Assembly: GCA_903823025.1 (NCBI GenBank)
Contig: CAIJRK010000044.1
Location: 1-64,000 of the forward strand
Reading direction: 5' to 3'
Source of the DNA: an uncultured beta proteobacterium
Lineage (GTDB): Bacteria > Pseudomonadota > Gammaproteobacteria > Burkholderiales > Burkholderiaceae_C
Length of the DNA stretch: 64,000 bases
The notes under the pieces are model-generated. The model was not told where the DNA came from. It did not search any database and was given only the letters and a program-made list of their open reading frames with translations. Numbering within the stretch: the stretch's first letter is position 1; every line of letters starts with the position of its first letter. Of this stretch, positions 1 through 8,639 are shown piece after piece. Position numbers and translations under genes: made by a program.

Positions 1-175
1 CGATCACGCTCGATTTTATGGGCTGATTTGAGAGCCGATCTTTGGCTGATAGAGAGAAATTTCTGCATACTCGTATTTTCACATTTGGCGGCGAGGAGAA
101 TTCATACTTCTGGCTGCATTTTGATTAGCGATTGCTATAGCAGTTGGTATCCTCGGCGCAGTTTTCGGATCATCC

Positions 176-556
176 TTGGATAAACCAGCTGTTCAACAGT
201 ATCGCTATCGATATGCACTCAGACTGCATAATGGCGAAATCAGTTACCAAGAGAGCGTGCAAAGCGACCCATTCAGGCATCCGGTGGGAATGTGCATAGA
301 TTTGAAAAATATTTCACCAGCCCCACAAATTTTATGCACCCAAACTGCCGCTGATGTCCGAAAAGCCTATATCGAAATCGTCGAAGCAAAATCTACACAT
401 GCGGCATCGTCAACTCCGCTGGAAAAGTCAAACTCAATTCAAGTACCCATCATGACACCACTAGTCATGAGCAATGTTGATTGCAAATTAGGTAATCTGG
501 CACCTATTTCAATAACGCCAGAAAAATGTAATGCTATCGGAGGAACACCACTATGA
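176..556 (+). CDS. hypothetical protein, probably the remnant of a membrane-anchored protein
   Basis: I do not recognise the family. The only usable start in frame is TTG at 176. The same frame upstream encodes a strongly hydrophobic stretch (about 98-175, rich in Ile, Leu, Ala and Gly) that would make a good membrane anchor, but an in-frame TGA at 122-124 interrupts it and no ATG, GTG or TTG lies between the TGA and 176. The intact ancestor was therefore probably an inner-membrane protein with a short polar C-terminal domain. The stop overlaps the start of the following lipoprotein gene by 4 bases, so the two look translationally coupled. The region is AT-richer than most of the window, which suggests accessory DNA. 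Confidence 0.4.
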   Translation: MDKPAVQQYRYRYALRLHNGEISYQESVQSDPFRHPVGMCIDLKNISPAPQILCTQTAADVRKAYIEIVEAKSTHAASSTPLEKSNSIQVPIMTPLVMSNVDCKLGNLAPISITPEKCNAIGGTPL

Positions 557-1137
557 AATCTCTACTGTCTATCGTCGTCACCTGTATTGTGCTAACCGGA
601 TGCGCGGCAACCTACATCTACGATGGGAACAGATATACCGACAAAGAGACTTTCAATACGGCAGTGGACGCTAAACTGAGCCAAGCTACTTCCTCGGTGT
701 CGCCTTTACCCGCAAGCATCAGCAAAAAAACACTAGTGTTTGCCATTCCATCAGAACAGACAATTGCACAGCAGTCGATCGCGAATTTTTCTAAGCTGAA
801 TGGTCGCCCCATTGGACTTGGTGAAGAGATCATCGCACGTTCGGTGTGGACTGCAAGCTACAAGGGGCTTAAGGCTTTTCACGATGCGATCGTTCGGCGC
901 AATATTTATCAGAATGTCAAGTACATTGAACTTGACACTATGACACCAGATCTGCAGGCGACAACGAGCGAAGACATCTTGTTCCTTTCAGAGGCTCAGA
1001 TTGGCGCAGGCCAGTGGTACTACGCCAGTGCAAAGGCGGGAAAGCAAGCATTCTCATATGACCGTGGCGGCGTTGATATGGGTGCACGCACTAGAGCGTT
1101 CATCGACGCCATCCAGGTTTACGCAATCAAGGATTGA
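553..1137 (+). CDS. putative outer-membrane or periplasmic lipoprotein, function unknown
   Basis: A 194-residue protein with a classical lipoprotein signal peptide: MKSLLS, a hydrophobic core, then the lipobox LTGC with the acylated cysteine near residue 17. GGAGG lies 9 bases before the ATG. The mature part is soluble and has no family signature I can name. It overlaps the preceding ORF by 4 bases, so the two were probably one transcription unit. Because the upstream partner is damaged, this gene may be a surviving half of a decayed two-gene module. Confidence 0.65.
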   Translation: MKSLLSIVVTCIVLTGCAATYIYDGNRYTDKETFNTAVDAKLSQATSSVSPLPASISKKTLVFAIPSEQTIAQQSIANFSKLNGRPIGLGEEIIARSVWTASYKGLKAFHDAIVRRNIYQNVKYIELDTMTPDLQATTSEDILFLSEAQIGAGQWYYASAKAGKQAFSYDRGGVDMGARTRAFIDAIQVYAIKD

Positions 1138-1234
1138 ATGAATGAATAGCACCGAGAGCTTGACTAAAAAAGTAGAGACAATGAGCTACTAATCGCTTAT
1201 AAACTGTGAGTCGCCAATAAACCCCTGCAACACC

Positions 1235-1273
1235 AACAAAAAACCCGCCCAAATCTTGCGAGTCAAGCGGGTT
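1235..1273 (-). terminator. rho-independent terminator of the mmsA operon
   Basis: Read on the minus strand, AACCCGC (1273-1267) and GCGGGTT (1248-1242) form a 7-bp stem with an 18-base loop, followed directly by a run of T. It sits just beyond the mmsA stop at 1297. Confidence 0.7.
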
Positions 1274-1296
1274 CTCAGAGTCGTTAACTTGTAGGT

Positions 1297-2802
1297 CTAG
1301 CGATTACTAGGAAAACTATAAACCGTCCCTTCACGCACACCCGCCGAAGGCCAGCGTTGCGTGATCGTTTTGCGTTTGGTATAGAAGCGAACAGCGTCCG
1401 GGCCGTAGGCTGAGAGGTCGCCAAACAGCGAGCGCTTCCAGCCGCCAAACGAGTGATAGGCCACCGGCACCGGTAGAGGAATGTTCACGCCGACCATGCC
1501 GACCAGAATGTTGTCGGTGAAGTAGCGGGCGGCTTCACCGTCGCGGGTGAAGATGCAGGTGCCGTTGCCGTATTCGTGGGCGTCAATCAAATCCATCGCT
1601 TCTTGCAAGGTGTTGACGCGCATCACGCCCAGTACCGGGCCAAAGATTTCTTCCTGATAAATAGTCATGCCGGGTTTGACGTTGTCAAACAAACATGCGC
1701 CCAAGAAGTAGCCCTCTTCATGGCCGGGCACCTGGATGCCACGCCCATCGACCACCAAGGTCGCGCCTTCCGCCACACCTTGATCGACAAAGCCTTTGAC
1801 CTTCTCAAAATGCTGCTTGGTGACCAGCGGCCCCATGTCGTTGCCTGCGTCCATACCGGGGCCAACTTTCATTTTGGCCATCTCGATTTTCAGGCCTGCA
1901 ATCACCGCATCGGCGGTGGCATCGCCCACGGCCACGAGCAACGGAATCGCCATGCAGCGCTCGCCGCACGAACCAAAAGCTGCGCCCATCAAGGCGCTCA
2001 CGGCGTTGTCCACATCCGCGTCGGGCATGATCACGGCGTGGTTTTTAGCACCGCCCAAAGCCTGCACGCGCTTGCCGTTGGCGCAGCCGGTGGCGTAGAT
2101 AGTTTCGGCAATCGGCGTGGAACCGACAAAGCTCACGGCTTGCACGCGCTTGTCGGCCAGCAACGTGTCCACGGCTTCTTTGTCGCCGTTCACGACGTTC
2201 AGCACGCCGGGCGGCAAACCGGCTTGCAAGGCCAGTTGCGCGACTAATAAGGTGCTGCTCGGGTCGCGCTCGGACGGCTTGAGGACAAAGGTGTTGCCGC
2301 AAGCAATCGCCATTGGCCACATCCACAACGGCACCATCACGGGAAAGTTGAACGGCGTGATGCCAGCGGTCACGCCCAAGGGCTGAAACTCGCTCCACGA
2401 ATCCACGCCCGTGCCTACGTTTTTGCTGTGCTCGCCTTTGAGCAACTCGGGCGCGTAGCTGGCGTATTCGACGTTTTCAATGCCGCGCTGCAACTCACCC
2501 ATGGCGTCGGTCACTACTTTGCCGTGTTCGGCGGTCAGCAAGGCGCAGATCTGGTCGGCATTTTCTTCCAGCAGCACTTTGAGTTTGCTCATGACCCGCG
2601 CCCGCTTGAGCGGCGTGGTGGCGCGCCACGCCGGGTAGGCGGCGTGCGCGCTGGCGATGGCTTGTTCTACGGTGAGTTTGTCAGCGAGTAATAAACGCTT
2701 TTCAGCTTGGCCGGTCGCGGGGTTAAAAACGTCTTGCGAACGGCTGCCGCCTGCGACCAGTTGGCCGTCAATCAGGTGTTGAATCAGAGGAAGATTTTGC
2801 AT
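1297..2802 (-). CDS. mmsA: CoA-acylating methylmalonate-semialdehyde/malonate-semialdehyde dehydrogenase
   Basis: A 501-residue ALDH-superfamily enzyme, full length for MmsA. It oxidises (methyl)malonate semialdehyde with NAD+ and CoA to acetyl-CoA or propionyl-CoA plus CO2, in the cytosol. The substrate/NAD region ITPFNFPVMVPLWM (about 148-161) and the catalytic cysteine in GERCMA (about Cys283) are typical of the CoA-acylating branch, and EEIFGPV is present near residue 385. The gene starts 12 bases after the omega-amino-acid aminotransferase gene, so the pair forms an operon: the aminotransferase makes malonate semialdehyde from beta-alanine and MmsA converts it to acetyl-CoA. A divergent LysR gene at 4297 probably controls both. 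Confidence 0.93.
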   Translation of the reverse strand: MQNLPLIQHLIDGQLVAGGSRSQDVFNPATGQAEKRLLLADKLTVEQAIASAHAAYPAWRATTPLKRARVMSKLKVLLEENADQICALLTAEHGKVVTDAMGELQRGIENVEYASYAPELLKGEHSKNVGTGVDSWSEFQPLGVTAGITPFNFPVMVPLWMWPMAIACGNTFVLKPSERDPSSTLLVAQLALQAGLPPGVLNVVNGDKEAVDTLLADKRVQAVSFVGSTPIAETIYATGCANGKRVQALGGAKNHAVIMPDADVDNAVSALMGAAFGSCGERCMAIPLLVAVGDATADAVIAGLKIEMAKMKVGPGMDAGNDMGPLVTKQHFEKVKGFVDQGVAEGATLVVDGRGIQVPGHEEGYFLGACLFDNVKPGMTIYQEEIFGPVLGVMRVNTLQEAMDLIDAHEYGNGTCIFTRDGEAARYFTDNILVGMVGVNIPLPVPVAYHSFGGWKRSLFGDLSAYGPDAVRFYTKRKTITQRWPSAGVREGTVYSFPSNR

Positions 2803-2814
2803 AGGTAAAAGGCC

Positions 2815-4164
2815 TCAAGCGGTTTGGTTGATGGTCTCGCCCAAGGCGTCGATCAGGCTGTCGATCTGGGCCGGGGTCGAGATAAAGGGAGGCGCGAGTT
2901 GGATGGTATCGCCGCCGTAGCGCACATAAAAACCTTTTTTCAGCATGGCCATGGCAATCTCATAAGGTCGGCGCGCAGGCTCGCCCGGCAAGGCGTCAAT
3001 GGTGATGCCCGCAGCCAGACCAAAGTTACGGATGTCGGTAATGTGCTTGGCGCCTTTGAGGCTGTGAACGGCGTTCTCGAAATAAGGGGCCAGCGCCTTG
3101 ACTTTTTCGACCATGTTTTCTTTGACCAGCAAGTCCAGCGCGGCCAGTCCGACGGCACAGGCCACGGGATGCGCGGAATAGGTATAACCGTGGGCAAATT
3201 CGAGCAGGTAGTCCGGGCCGCCTTGCGCCATGAAGGTGTCGTAAATCTCTTTTTTGACCAGCACCGCGCCCAACGGTTGCGCGCCATTGGTGATTTGCTT
3301 GGCGACATTCATGATGTCGGGCGTCACGCCAAAAGCTTCTGCGCCGGTGTAGGCACCCGCACGGCCAAAGCCGGTGATGACTTCGTCAAAAATCAGCAGG
3401 ATGTTGTGGGCCGTGCAAATGTCGCGCAGACGTTGCAAGTAGCCTTTGGGCGGAATCACCACGCCCGCTGAACCCGAAAACGGCTCGACGATCACGGCGG
3501 CAATGTTGCTGGCATCGTGCAGCGTGATGAGGCGCAGCAAGTCGTCGGCCAACTCGGCGCCTTTGTCGGGCATTCCGCGTGAAAAAGCGTTGCTTGCCAA
3601 CTGCGTGTGCGCGATGTGGTCGGCGGAAATTCCTTGACCAAACATCTTGCGGTTAGCCGCAATGCCTCCCACCGAGATGCCGCCAAAGTTGACGCCGTGA
3701 TAACCCTTCTCGCGCCCGATCAACAAGGTTTTGCTGGCCTGACCCTTGGTGCGCCAGTAAGCGCGGGCGATCTTGAGCGAGGTGTCGGCGGACTCGGAAC
3801 CTGAGCCGGTAAAGAACACGTAATCGAGTCCAGCGGGCGTGAGTTCTTTCAGCTTGTTGGCCAATTCAAACGACAGCGGGTGGCCGAATTGAAAGGCGGG
3901 TGAATAGTCCAGCGTGGCCATTTGCTTGGTCACGGCGTCCACCAGTTCCTGGCGACCGTGCCCTAAACCGCTGCACCACAAACCGGACAAGCCATCAAAA
4001 ATTTGTTTGCCGTGGTGGTCGGTGTAGTAGCAACCCTTGGCACTCACGATCATGCGCGGGTTGGCCTTGAAATCACGGTTGCCGGTGTAGGGCATCCAGT
4101 GCGCGTCGAGCCAGGCGGCATCGGTGCGGGGCGTGGTCAGTGGTTGGGCATCGTTCAGGTTCAT
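2815..4164 (-). CDS. omega-amino acid (beta-alanine):pyruvate aminotransferase
   Basis: A 449-residue class III PLP-dependent aminotransferase. The N-terminal MPYTGNRDFK and GLSGLWCSGLGHG segments are characteristic of beta-alanine:pyruvate transaminases. The PLP-contacting aspartate lies in LLIFDEVITGFGR (Asp260) and the Schiff-base lysine in NVAKQITNG (Lys289). Expected reaction: beta-alanine (or another omega-amine) plus pyruvate gives malonate semialdehyde plus L-alanine. It is the first gene of the operon with mmsA, which consumes the product. Exact amine specificity cannot be read from sequence; taurine or gamma-aminobutyrate activity is possible. Confidence 0.9.
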   Translation of the reverse strand: MNLNDAQPLTTPRTDAAWLDAHWMPYTGNRDFKANPRMIVSAKGCYYTDHHGKQIFDGLSGLWCSGLGHGRQELVDAVTKQMATLDYSPAFQFGHPLSFELANKLKELTPAGLDYVFFTGSGSESADTSLKIARAYWRTKGQASKTLLIGREKGYHGVNFGGISVGGIAANRKMFGQGISADHIAHTQLASNAFSRGMPDKGAELADDLLRLITLHDASNIAAVIVEPFSGSAGVVIPPKGYLQRLRDICTAHNILLIFDEVITGFGRAGAYTGAEAFGVTPDIMNVAKQITNGAQPLGAVLVKKEIYDTFMAQGGPDYLLEFAHGYTYSAHPVACAVGLAALDLLVKENMVEKVKALAPYFENAVHSLKGAKHITDIRNFGLAAGITIDALPGEPARRPYEIAMAMLKKGFYVRYGGDTIQLAPPFISTPAQIDSLIDALGETINQTA

Positions 4165-4296
4165 GGGGCAGGCCTTGGTAAAAAACGTGAATTTCTACTT
4201 GCGCAGAAATGACAGATTTATACAAATCTTGCTGATATTTTGAGCGACGCTGTTACGCTTATAAATGATTAAGTATCACTTTTAAGTTAACAATTT
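4165..4296. promoter_or_regulatory. divergent promoter region of the aminotransferase operon and the LysR gene
   Basis: The 132 bases between the two divergent starts are AT-rich near the LysR end, with runs such as CTTATAAATGATTAAG. This is the expected location of overlapping promoters and LysR binding sites, but I could not assign a specific -35/-10 pair or T-N11-A box with confidence. Confidence 0.4.
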
Positions 4297-5232
4297 ATGC
4301 AAGCAAAGAGTCGGGCCGCTTTGGGCCAGTTGAGCGATATGGATTTGCGTCTGTTGCGCGTGTTCAAAAGCGTCGTGGAGTGCGGCGGCATGGCTGCGGC
4401 TGAGCTGGAACTCAACATCGGCACCTCCACGGTGAGCCGTCACATCAAGGATCTGGAAACCCGCCTCGGGTTGACGCTGTGTCGCCGGGGTCGGGCGGGT
4501 TTTGCGCTGACGACCGAAGGCCAACAAATTTACACCGAGACTTTGCGTTTGCTGGCGGGGGCGGACGCTTTTCGCAGTAGCGTGGACGAGATTCACCGGC
4601 GCATGGGCGGACAACTCAACCTTGCCGTGTTTGACAAAACCGCCAGCAATCCCGGCGCGCATCTCGGTCAAGCCATCGCCTTGTTTACAGAACTGGCCCC
4701 GGACGTGAGCCTGCATTTATTTGTCGTGCCGCTCAACGCCATTGAGCGTGGCGTCATCGACGGGCAGTTTCAGGTGGGCGTGATTCCGGGTCATCGCAGT
4801 TCAGACACGCTGGCTTATGAAGAACTGTTTACCGAAACCATGTTCTTGTATTGCGGCGCGCCCCATACGCTGTTCAAGAGCGAGCCGCCCGGGATGACGT
4901 GGGACGATATGCGCGCCTACCCGTTTGCCGGCTTGGGCTACCACTCGCCCAACATGGACATCAGCCAGCAAGTGCATCTGACGCGCAAGGCCACCGGCTA
5001 CGATCAGGAATCCATCGCCACCTTGATTTTGTCGGGTAAATTCCTGGGATTTTTGCCGGATCATTACGCGGAAGGTTTTGTGCGCAGCGGCCAGATGCGG
5101 GCGGTTCATCCGGCCTTGTTTCGCTACACCTGCAGTTTTTTCAGCATCGTGCGGCGCTCGCCGCAACCGTCCCGGGTGACGCGGGCGTTTCAGGCTTGTT
5201 TAACCAAGGCGCATCACATTGCTAACTCATGA
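4297..5232 (+). CDS. LysR-family transcriptional regulator
   Basis: A 311-residue LysR-type regulator. The winged helix-turn-helix covers about residues 18-76 (DLRLLRVFKSVVECGGMAAA, then TSTVSRHIKDLETRLG). The rest is the substrate-binding-like effector domain. It is transcribed away from the omega-aminotransferase/mmsA operon and shares its control region, the usual arrangement for a pathway-specific activator, so beta-alanine or a related amino acid is a plausible effector (inference). Its stop overlaps the next gene's start in an ATGA arrangement, so the phospholipase D-like gene may be cotranscribed. Confidence 0.88.
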   Translation: MQAKSRAALGQLSDMDLRLLRVFKSVVECGGMAAAELELNIGTSTVSRHIKDLETRLGLTLCRRGRAGFALTTEGQQIYTETLRLLAGADAFRSSVDEIHRRMGGQLNLAVFDKTASNPGAHLGQAIALFTELAPDVSLHLFVVPLNAIERGVIDGQFQVGVIPGHRSSDTLAYEELFTETMFLYCGAPHTLFKSEPPGMTWDDMRAYPFAGLGYHSPNMDISQQVHLTRKATGYDQESIATLILSGKFLGFLPDHYAEGFVRSGQMRAVHPALFRYTCSFFSIVRRSPQPSRVTRAFQACLTKAHHIANS

Positions 5233-6803
5233 TTTCACGCCAAATTTTTAAAGCTTGGCTGCCACTTGCCTTCCTCCTTATGGTCGTCCTATCCGTTTCT
5301 TTGACGGCTTGCAGCGCCTTACCTTCGTTGGCTGGCCGCACCGCCTCCACTTACATTCAAGAAACCGGGGACACTCGACTCGGGCGCGCCGCCGCCAGTG
5401 CGAACGCCGCACCGGGCACCAGCGGCGTGTTTGCACTATCAGCGCCAATGGACGCATTTGCCGTGCGGGTGTTGCTGATGCGCACGGCAGAGCGCTCACT
5501 CGATATTCAGTATTACATCTGGCACGCAGACATCACAGGACGACTTCTGCTTGATGAGGTTTTGCGTGCCGCCAATCGGGGCGTGCGCGTTCGTCTGCTG
5601 CTGGACGACAACGGCATCTCGGGTCTGGACGCTGATCTCGCTTCTTTGGGCCAACACCCCAACATAGAAGTGCGGGTCTTCAACCCTTTTGCCCAGCGCC
5701 GTTTCAAGGCCTTGGGTTATCTGACGGATTTCGGACGCGTCAACCACCGGATGCACAACAAATCCCTGACCGCCGACGCGCAAGCCACCCTTGTGGGTGG
5801 CCGAAACATAGGCGACGCTTACTTTGGCGCCGACCCGATTTTGGATTTCGCCGATGTTGATTTGCTCGCCGTCGGCCCCGTGACAAAAGAGGTCTCAACG
5901 GCTTTTGATGCGTACTGGAACAGTGAGCTGGCTTACCCTTTTGACTTATTCCCCAGCCCCGCCACCAAGCAAGCACTGGAGAGTTTGGCAGCCCGCTATG
6001 CCGAGTTGAATGGGGCCGCCGAATCGCAAAGCTACGTGGAGGCCGTGCGACAAGCGGAGGTGGTGGAACGGTTGGTCAACCAAAAGTTGCCACTGGCGTG
6101 GGTTCCGGTGCAATTGGTTTACGACCCCCCGGCCAAAGCACAACGGGCGCTGGAAAAAAACGAAGCCCTCATTGACCAGCTTGTTACGGCTTTGGGCGGC
6201 GCGCAGTCGCAGTTGGACATCGTGTCGCCGTACTTCGTGCCGGGACAAGCGGGCACAGACGTGCTGGTGCAAGAAGCCCAACGTGGTTTGAAGATTCGGG
6301 TGGTGACCAATTCGCTGGCCTCCACCGACGTGATTGCTGTCCACGCCGGTTATGCCAAGCGTCGCCAGGCCTTGCTCAAGGCCGGAGTCCGGCTTTTTGA
6401 AATAAAGCCTGATGCGCAGACAAGCAACTCGTCTGAGGAATTCAAGGTTCACAAAAAGTTGATTGGCAGTTCGGCGGCCAGTTTGCATGGCAAGACCTAC
6501 GCCGTGGATCGCCGAAGCATTTTTATTGGCTCCTTCAATCTTGATCTCCGCTCCATCGAGCTGAACACCGAAATGGGGCTGGTGGTGGAGAGTGCCACTT
6601 TGGCCGGTGGTCTGTCAGACCTGCTTGACAAGGAATTGTCAAAACACGCCTATGAAGTCCGCCTGACAAGCAGCGGGGCGCTTGAATGGATTGAACAAAC
6701 AGAGACTGGCGACATTCACTACAGCAGCGAACCCAAGGCGGGCGTTCTATCTCGGCTGGGGGTGGTGGTGATGTCGTGGCTGCCGATTGAGGGGTTGCTT
6801 TAG
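5229..6803 (+). CDS. phospholipase D-family lipoprotein (cardiolipin synthase C-like)
   Basis: A 524-residue protein with an N-terminal membrane segment and lipobox LTAC (Cys28). Two HKD catalytic motifs are visible: HNKSLTAD followed by GGRN (His176, Lys178, Asp183), and HGKTYAVD followed by GSFNLD (around residue 420). Two HKD motifs behind an anchor match the PLDc_2/ClsC (YmdC) group, which transfers phosphatidyl groups in cardiolipin synthesis at the inner membrane. Other phosphodiesterase roles are possible. It overlaps the upstream LysR gene by 4 bases, though no functional tie is obvious. Confidence 0.82.
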   Translation: MISRQIFKAWLPLAFLLMVVLSVSLTACSALPSLAGRTASTYIQETGDTRLGRAAASANAAPGTSGVFALSAPMDAFAVRVLLMRTAERSLDIQYYIWHADITGRLLLDEVLRAANRGVRVRLLLDDNGISGLDADLASLGQHPNIEVRVFNPFAQRRFKALGYLTDFGRVNHRMHNKSLTADAQATLVGGRNIGDAYFGADPILDFADVDLLAVGPVTKEVSTAFDAYWNSELAYPFDLFPSPATKQALESLAARYAELNGAAESQSYVEAVRQAEVVERLVNQKLPLAWVPVQLVYDPPAKAQRALEKNEALIDQLVTALGGAQSQLDIVSPYFVPGQAGTDVLVQEAQRGLKIRVVTNSLASTDVIAVHAGYAKRRQALLKAGVRLFEIKPDAQTSNSSEEFKVHKKLIGSSAASLHGKTYAVDRRSIFIGSFNLDLRSIELNTEMGLVVESATLAGGLSDLLDKELSKHAYEVRLTSSGALEWIEQTETGDIHYSSEPKAGVLSRLGVVVMSWLPIEGLL

Positions 6804-6816
6804 CTGTTAAAAACAG

Positions 6817-6830
6817 CGTATTTAAATACG
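6817..6830. repeat. 14-bp perfect palindrome between the PLD and antiporter genes
   Basis: CGTATTTAAATACG reads identically on both strands and lies 13 bases after the PLD stop and 45 bases before the antiporter start. No T-run follows, so it is more likely a protein-binding site than a terminator. Confidence 0.4.
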
Positions 6831-6875
6831 TCGCTCAAATAGTCGCGCAAACACCCAGCAACGACAATCAGCCTC

Positions 6876-8618
6876 ATGGAAACACATAGCGCCTTCCCCT
6901 TTTTAAAAGAAATTATTCTCTTTTTAACGTTGTCGGGCGTGCTCGTGCCGCTGCTGGCACGTTTGCGCATCAACCCGGTGTTGGGCTTTTTGGCCGTGGG
7001 CACGCTGCTCGGGCCTTATGGACTGGCGAGCTTGAGCAGCGACTGGCCGTGGTTGACGTATGTCACCTTCTCACGGCTGGAGGGCGTGGAGGTGCTGGCA
7101 GAGTTGGGCGTCATCTTTTTGATGTTCATGATTGGACTGGAGATGTCAATCAACCGTTTGTGGTTGATGCGCCGACTGGTGTTTGGCATGGGCAGTTTGC
7201 AGGTGGTGCTGACCTCGCTGGTGATTGGGGCGTTGGCATGGCGCTTTGGGAACGGCCTTGAGGCCTCCGTTATTTTGGGGCTGGTGCTGGCGTTTTCTTC
7301 AACCGCCATCGTCATGCAACTCCTTAGTCAGCGCCATGAACTCGGTTCACCCATGGGTCAGGCTTCGTTCTCGATCCTGCTGTTTCAGGACTTGGCCGTG
7401 ATTCCGCTGCTGGTGCTGATCAGCATTTTGGGTGAACCTTCAACGGGGAGCAGCTTTGGCGAACTCCTCAGCGTTGCCGCTCTCAAGGGGGTGTTCACGG
7501 TGTTGGTGATTTATCTGGTGGGGCGGCGCGTGGTGCGCCCACTGTTTCACCAGATTGCCGCCAGCCATCAACCCGACACCTTTATGGCGCTCACGTTGCT
7601 GGCGACGCTGGGCGTGGCCGCGCTCACTTGGGCGGCGGGCCTGTCGATGGCGCTGGGGGCTTTGCTGGCGGGCCTGATCATTGCCGAAACCGAATTTCGC
7701 CATGAAGTCGAGGTGACGATTGAGCCGTTTCGGGGCTTGCTGATGGGCCTTTTCTTTTTATCGGTCGGCATGAACATCGACGTGCGGGCGCTGCTGGTGG
7801 CGCCGTTGTGGATGCCGCTGTCCGTGGTCGGTCTGTACTTGATCAAAGGCACGCTGATTTCAGGGCTGCTGCGCCTGTTTGGCTTGTCCTGGGGACGCGC
7901 CGTGGAGGGCGGGCTGCTGCTCAGTCAAGGCGGCGAGTTTGCTTTTATTGTGATTGGATTGGCGCTGTCCTTTAACCTGCTTCCCCGTGACGTGAGCCAG
8001 TTCATGCTGATTGTGGTGGGGCTTTCCATGCTGGTGGCGCCGCTTATCGCCCGCGTCGGGCAGCAACTGGGCGACTGGGTCGATCTGAAGCTGGGTCGGT
8101 TTGAGTTACCCGACGAGGCCGAGTTGGGCGAGCTGCACGACCACGTCATCATTGCCGGCTATGGCCGCGTGGGCCAGATGGTCGGGCAAATGCTGGCCGG
8201 GCAGGGTGTCCCGTTTGTGGCTATTGAACACAACCCCAAATTGCTAACCCGTCACCGCGCTGCCGGGATGCAGGTAATCTTTGGTGACGCCAGCCGTCCC
8301 GAGTTGCTCCACAAGCTCAAGCTGGAACGCGCCCGCGCCGTGGTGTTGACGATGGATGACACCTCGGCGGCAATTTATGCCGCTCGCGGTGTGCGCAGTC
8401 TGATGCCGAAGCTGAAAATTATTGCCCGTGCCCGTGATGAAACTCACGCACTCAAGCTGCTCAATGCCGGGGCGTCCATCGTAGTGCCCGAAACGCTGGA
8501 GTCAAGCCTGAAGCTGACCGGCTCGGTGCTGGAAACCCTGGGCGTGCCACCAGACGCTGCCGGGCGCCTGCTGGACAAGGAGCGAGAACGTTGCCTGGCG
8601 GTGTTGCGGGACGCGTAA
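6876..8618 (+). CDS. CPA2-family cation:proton antiporter with RCK (TrkA-N) domain, KefB/KefC-like
   Basis: A 580-residue inner-membrane protein. Residues about 10-400 form the Na+/H+ exchanger domain with roughly 12 hydrophobic helices. The cytosolic C-terminus from about residue 425 is a TrkA-N/RCK nucleotide-binding domain starting HVIIAGYGRVGQMVG, a Rossmann glycine motif. This layout is that of KefB/KefC/YbaL potassium or sodium efflux systems gated by nucleotides or glutathione adducts. No KefF/KefG ancillary oxidoreductase is adjacent. Transport specificity cannot be decided from sequence. Confidence 0.88.
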   Translation: METHSAFPFLKEIILFLTLSGVLVPLLARLRINPVLGFLAVGTLLGPYGLASLSSDWPWLTYVTFSRLEGVEVLAELGVIFLMFMIGLEMSINRLWLMRRLVFGMGSLQVVLTSLVIGALAWRFGNGLEASVILGLVLAFSSTAIVMQLLSQRHELGSPMGQASFSILLFQDLAVIPLLVLISILGEPSTGSSFGELLSVAALKGVFTVLVIYLVGRRVVRPLFHQIAASHQPDTFMALTLLATLGVAALTWAAGLSMALGALLAGLIIAETEFRHEVEVTIEPFRGLLMGLFFLSVGMNIDVRALLVAPLWMPLSVVGLYLIKGTLISGLLRLFGLSWGRAVEGGLLLSQGGEFAFIVIGLALSFNLLPRDVSQFMLIVVGLSMLVAPLIARVGQQLGDWVDLKLGRFELPDEAELGELHDHVIIAGYGRVGQMVGQMLAGQGVPFVAIEHNPKLLTRHRAAGMQVIFGDASRPELLHKLKLERARAVVLTMDDTSAAIYAARGVRSLMPKLKIIARARDETHALKLLNAGASIVVPETLESSLKLTGSVLETLGVPPDAAGRLLDKERERCLAVLRDA

Positions 8619-8639
8619 GGGTCGAAGGGTCGCTGACGC

